Shown: positions 5,612 to 7,967 of the stretch, one piece after another
Layout: each line of letters begins with the position of its first letter
Numbering within the stretch: the stretch's first letter is position 1
Assembly: GCA_900313405.1 (NCBI GenBank)
Contig: OMQY01000154.1
Coordinates: forward strand, 1-7,967
Direction: 5' to 3'
DNA from: an uncultured Eubacteriales bacterium
Lineage (GTDB): Bacteria; Bacillota_A; Clostridia; Saccharofermentanales; Saccharofermentanaceae
DNA: 7,967 nucleotides
The notes under the pieces: generated by a model
What the model saw: the letters and a program-made list of their open reading frames with translations, nothing else
What the model was told of the DNA's origin: nothing
The model's database searches: none
Program-made: the position numbers and the translations under genes

Positions 5612-6805
5612 ATGAGAAGCAGACAGGGAAAATGGTTATTTACATCAGAATCGGTAACAGAGGGACATCCTGATAAGGTATGTGACCAGATATCAGACAG
5701 CGTCCTCGATGCAATACTGGAGCAGGATCCTTCGGCAAGAGTTGCATGCGAGACATGCGCTACCACAGGTATGGTAATGGTAATGGGAGAGATCACGACA
5801 TCTGCTTATGTTGATATCCCTGCCATCGTAAGATCGAGACTTAAGGAGATCGGTTATGACGGAAGCGATGCCGGATTCGACTACAACACGTGTGCCGTAA
5901 TGACTTCTATCGATGAACAGTCTCCCGATATCGCGATGGGTGTTAATAAGGCGCTCGAAGCAAGGCAGGGAGATAAGAGCGATCTTGATACCGGTGCCGG
6001 TGACAAGGGCATGATGTTCGGTTATGCCAATGATGATACAGAAGAGCTTATGCCTCTGCCGATATCTCTGGCTCACAAGCTCGCATTAAGACTTACAGAG
6101 GTAAGGAAGTCCGGTGCTGCTCCTTTCCTGCGTCCCGACGGCAAGAGTCAGGTAACGGTCGAATATCACGATGACAAGGCCGTAAGAGTCGAGACGGTCG
6201 TAATCTCCACACAGCACGTTGCGGACATCTCTCATGACGCACTTGAGAAGTTTATCAAAGAGGAAGTCATAGGCTATGTTATCCCCAAGGAGCTTATTGA
6301 CGATAAGACAAAGATCTTCATCAATCCTACGGGCAGATTTGTTATCGGCGGCCCTCAGGGTGACTCCGGACTTACAGGACGTAAGATCATCGTTGATACA
6401 TACGGCGGATTCGGACGCCACGGCGGCGGTGCTTTCTCCGGTAAGGATCCGACAAAGGTTGACAGATCTGCAGCATATGCTGCCAGATATATTGCCAAGA
6501 ATATCGTTGCATCAGGTGTAGCGGCCGAGTGTGAAGTACAGCTTGCTTATGCTATCGGTGTTGCACACCCTGTCTCCATCATGGTCGATACATTCGGTAC
6601 GGGTAAGATATCCGATGAGAAGATCGCAGATATCGTAAAGGATATGTTCGACTTGAGACCTGCAGCGATCATCAAGGATCTGGATCTGAGAAGACCTATC
6701 TATGCCAAGACCGCCGCATACGGTCATTTCGGCCGTACGGATGTCGAGTTCCCCTGGGAGGTTACGGATAAGGCTTCGGCGATCAGAGAAAAAGCCGGGA
6801 TCTGA
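5612..6805 (+). CDS. metK: S-adenosylmethionine synthetase (methionine adenosyltransferase)
   Basis: 397 aa, full length for the bacterial family. The cytosolic enzyme makes SAM from methionine and ATP, releasing phosphate and pyrophosphate. Signatures seen: GHPDK (18-22) at the ATP site, the signature [12 protein letters not shown] (128-139), [10 protein letters not shown] (176-185), a [20 protein letters not shown] run (247-266), the Gly-rich [16 protein letters not shown] (271-286), and a C-terminal domain ending in the usual RRPIY and AAYGHFGR elements. One oddity: the signature normally reads GAGDQG, while here residue 132 is Lys. The start is ATG 5612 with GAAAGGA ahead of it; the frame stays open upstream to 5462, but that stretch is riboswitch RNA. 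Expression is set by the SAM-I switch just upstream. The stop codon overlaps the recD2 start by one base. Confidence 0.98.
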   Translation: MRSRQGKWLFTSESVTEGHPDKVCDQISDSVLDAILEQDPSARVACETCATTGMVMVMGEITTSAYVDIPAIVRSRLKEIGYDGSDAGFDYNTCAVMTSIDEQSPDIAMGVNKALEARQGDKSDLDTGAGDKGMMFGYANDDTEELMPLPISLAHKLALRLTEVRKSGAAPFLRPDGKSQVTVEYHDDKAVRVETVVISTQHVADISHDALEKFIKEEVIGYVIPKELIDDKTKIFINPTGRFVIGGPQGDSGLTGRKIIVDTYGGFGRHGGGAFSGKDPTKVDRSAAYAARYIAKNIVASGVAAECEVQLAYAIGVAHPVSIMVDTFGTGKISDEKIADIVKDMFDLRPAAIIKDLDLRRPIYAKTAAYGHFGRTDVEFPWEVTDKASAIREKAGI

Positions 6806-7967
6806 TGCCTGCTGTCGATCCCAACGGGGCGCTTACAGGGCTGTCAAGGGATGACCTTGACACAGTCATAGACAACAATGTAGTTACCGCTGTCAAATTG
6901 ATATATGGCAGCGGCGACTTTGTTATTTTCGCCTGTAAAGGAGGCTTTACCGTTAAGGGAACGACTACGGACGAGATAGTTGCCGACGCTTCATATAAGG
7001 TCTCAGGCAAGGTTACTCTCTATGGCGGTAAGCCTCAGCTCAGTGCGACGTCGATAGAGAGGATCAGAGATGAAGAATCAGACAAGGCAGTCATCGCGGC
7101 ATTTCTTGCATCTAATCTTAAGGGAATAGGCAAGGTTACTTCGACATCTCTCGCGGAAAAATACGGAAAAAAGGTGCTCGATGTATTGCTCGAGACCCCC
7201 AAGAAGGCTGCTTCTGCCATATCAGGCCTGTCGGTAGGCAGAGCGCTCCTGTGTTCACAGGCAATAGATGCCGATGAGAAACACTTAAGGCTTCTGATGG
7301 ACTTGAGACTTCTGGGACTTACCGAGGAACAGTCAGAGAGAGCATATGATACCTTCGGTTTTACGGCTGCGGAAGAGATCGGGAAGAATCCGTATGTCCT
7401 GCTCAGGATACCGGGCGTAGGATTCGGGACATGCGAGAAGATCGCCGTGAGATCATCGGTGGATCCTCTTGATGAACTGAGGCTCGCAGGGGCTGTCAGA
7501 TATACGCTCGAACAGCTTCATGCGAACAGCGGAAGCAGTTGTTTTGAGCCCGGATATGTCAGAAGATCGTGTGATGACATCATCCGTTCGGGCGCGGCTG
7601 AGGGGCTTGAGATAAGTGAGACACTTCTTGATCCGGCATATGACCTTGCGGTCGAGAACAGCGTTAAGAACGGTGACTCTGTCGTGTTCAGGTTTACGGG
7701 AGATAAGTGTGAGGGATGCTCGGTCTATGACGAAGGTGCGATGATGGCACTTAAGCCGTTCTTCACGGCCGAAGCATCGATCAAGCGTGAGATAGACAGT
7801 TTCCTGTCTGCGCCTTTTGTAGAAGTTAACAGGGATAAGGCAAAGGAGGCGATCGACAAGATCGCGGAGGCGTCCGGTATCGTACCTGATAAGGCTCAGA
7901 CCGAGGCCCTTCTTATGTGCCTGAGCAGACCGGTCAGTATAATCACGGGAGGTCCGGGAACAGGCAA
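6805..7967 (+). CDS. recD2: RecD2-like ATP-dependent DNA helicase, N-terminal part (runs off window)
   Basis: 387 complete codons with no stop; the gene continues past the window. Family members are about 720-750 aa, so roughly half is seen. RecD2 is a superfamily 1B 5'-to-3' helicase that acts in DNA repair without RecBC. The N-terminal region includes an OB-like segment (about 25-85), then helix-hairpin-helix motifs around KGIGKVTSTSLAEKYG (106-121) and RIPGVGFGTCEKIA (201-214). The motor domain opens with a Q-motif-like DKAQTEALL (362-370, Q365) and Walker A TGGPGTG (381-387), whose Lys codon is cut at the window edge. The ATG shares its A with the metK TGA stop (TGATG) and has no strong ribosome site of its own, so it probably depends on translational coupling. 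With no terminator after metK, it should share the SAM-controlled transcript. Confidence 0.93.
   Translation, partial: MPAVDPNGALTGLSRDDLDTVIDNNVVTAVKLIYGSGDFVIFACKGGFTVKGTTTDEIVADASYKVSGKVTLYGGKPQLSATSIERIRDEESDKAVIAAFLASNLKGIGKVTSTSLAEKYGKKVLDVLLETPKKAASAISGLSVGRALLCSQAIDADEKHLRLLMDLRLLGLTEEQSERAYDTFGFTAAEEIGKNPYVLLRIPGVGFGTCEKIAVRSSVDPLDELRLAGAVRYTLEQLHANSGSSCFEPGYVRRSCDDIIRSGAAEGLEISETLLDPAYDLAVENSVKNGDSVVFRFTGDKCEGCSVYDEGAMMALKPFFTAEASIKREIDSFLSAPFVEVNRDKAKEAIDKIAEASGIVPDKAQTEALLMCLSRPVSIITGGPGTG

Noticed and set aside
5693..6421. Minus-strand frames of 127 and 111 codons inside metK
   Set aside because: They lie opposite highly conserved metK sequence and look like compositional shadows.

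Overview
The window looks like a chromosomal piece of a Gram-positive anaerobe of the class Clostridia. The reasons are a SAM-I (S-box) riboswitch with an intrinsic terminator in front of metK, strong AGGAG-type ribosome binding sites, and a secretin-less Tad/Flp-type pilus locus that carries a DUF6382-FHA protein and an Flp1-like pilin. No species can be named from the sequence alone. I see no insertion sequence, CRISPR array, tRNA or rRNA.

Layout. At the left edge (1-186, + strand) is the last 61 codons of an unrecognised protein. It converges, with a 4-base gap, on a five-gene minus-strand operon (5262 down to 191) that reads: degenerate CpaE/TadZ-like protein, CpaF ATPase, fused TadB-TadC platform protein, a 56-residue Flp1-like prepilin, and a membrane-anchored DUF6382-FHA protein. 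The first three genes overlap one another and the remaining gaps are under 20 bases, so one transcript is likely. The operon makes a compact type IV filament assembly module: CpaF powers it, TadBC is the inner-membrane platform, the small prepilin is the subunit, and the flanking CpaE-like and FHA-like proteins are probably localisation or scaffold factors. No prepilin peptidase, TadE/TadF minor pilin, CpaB or secretin lies in the window.

The 349-base region 5263-5611 lies between divergent genes and is packed with regulation. It holds a possible promoter for the pilus operon, a five-copy 10-bp tandem repeat (5337-5386) phased at one helical turn, a strong sigma-A type promoter for metK, a SAM-I aptamer, and a terminator that can alternate with an anti-terminator.

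To the right, on the + strand, are metK (SAM synthetase, 397 aa, complete) and, sharing one base with its stop codon, recD2 (RecD-like DNA helicase), which is cut off inside its Walker A motif at the window end. No terminator separates them, so the helicase appears to sit in a SAM-controlled transcript.

The most interesting points are the phased repeat array between the two operons, the pilus accessory proteins whose nucleotide-binding and phosphothreonine-binding residues appear lost, the TadB-TadC fusion, the short pilin gene that is easy to miss, and the metK-recD2 coupling.
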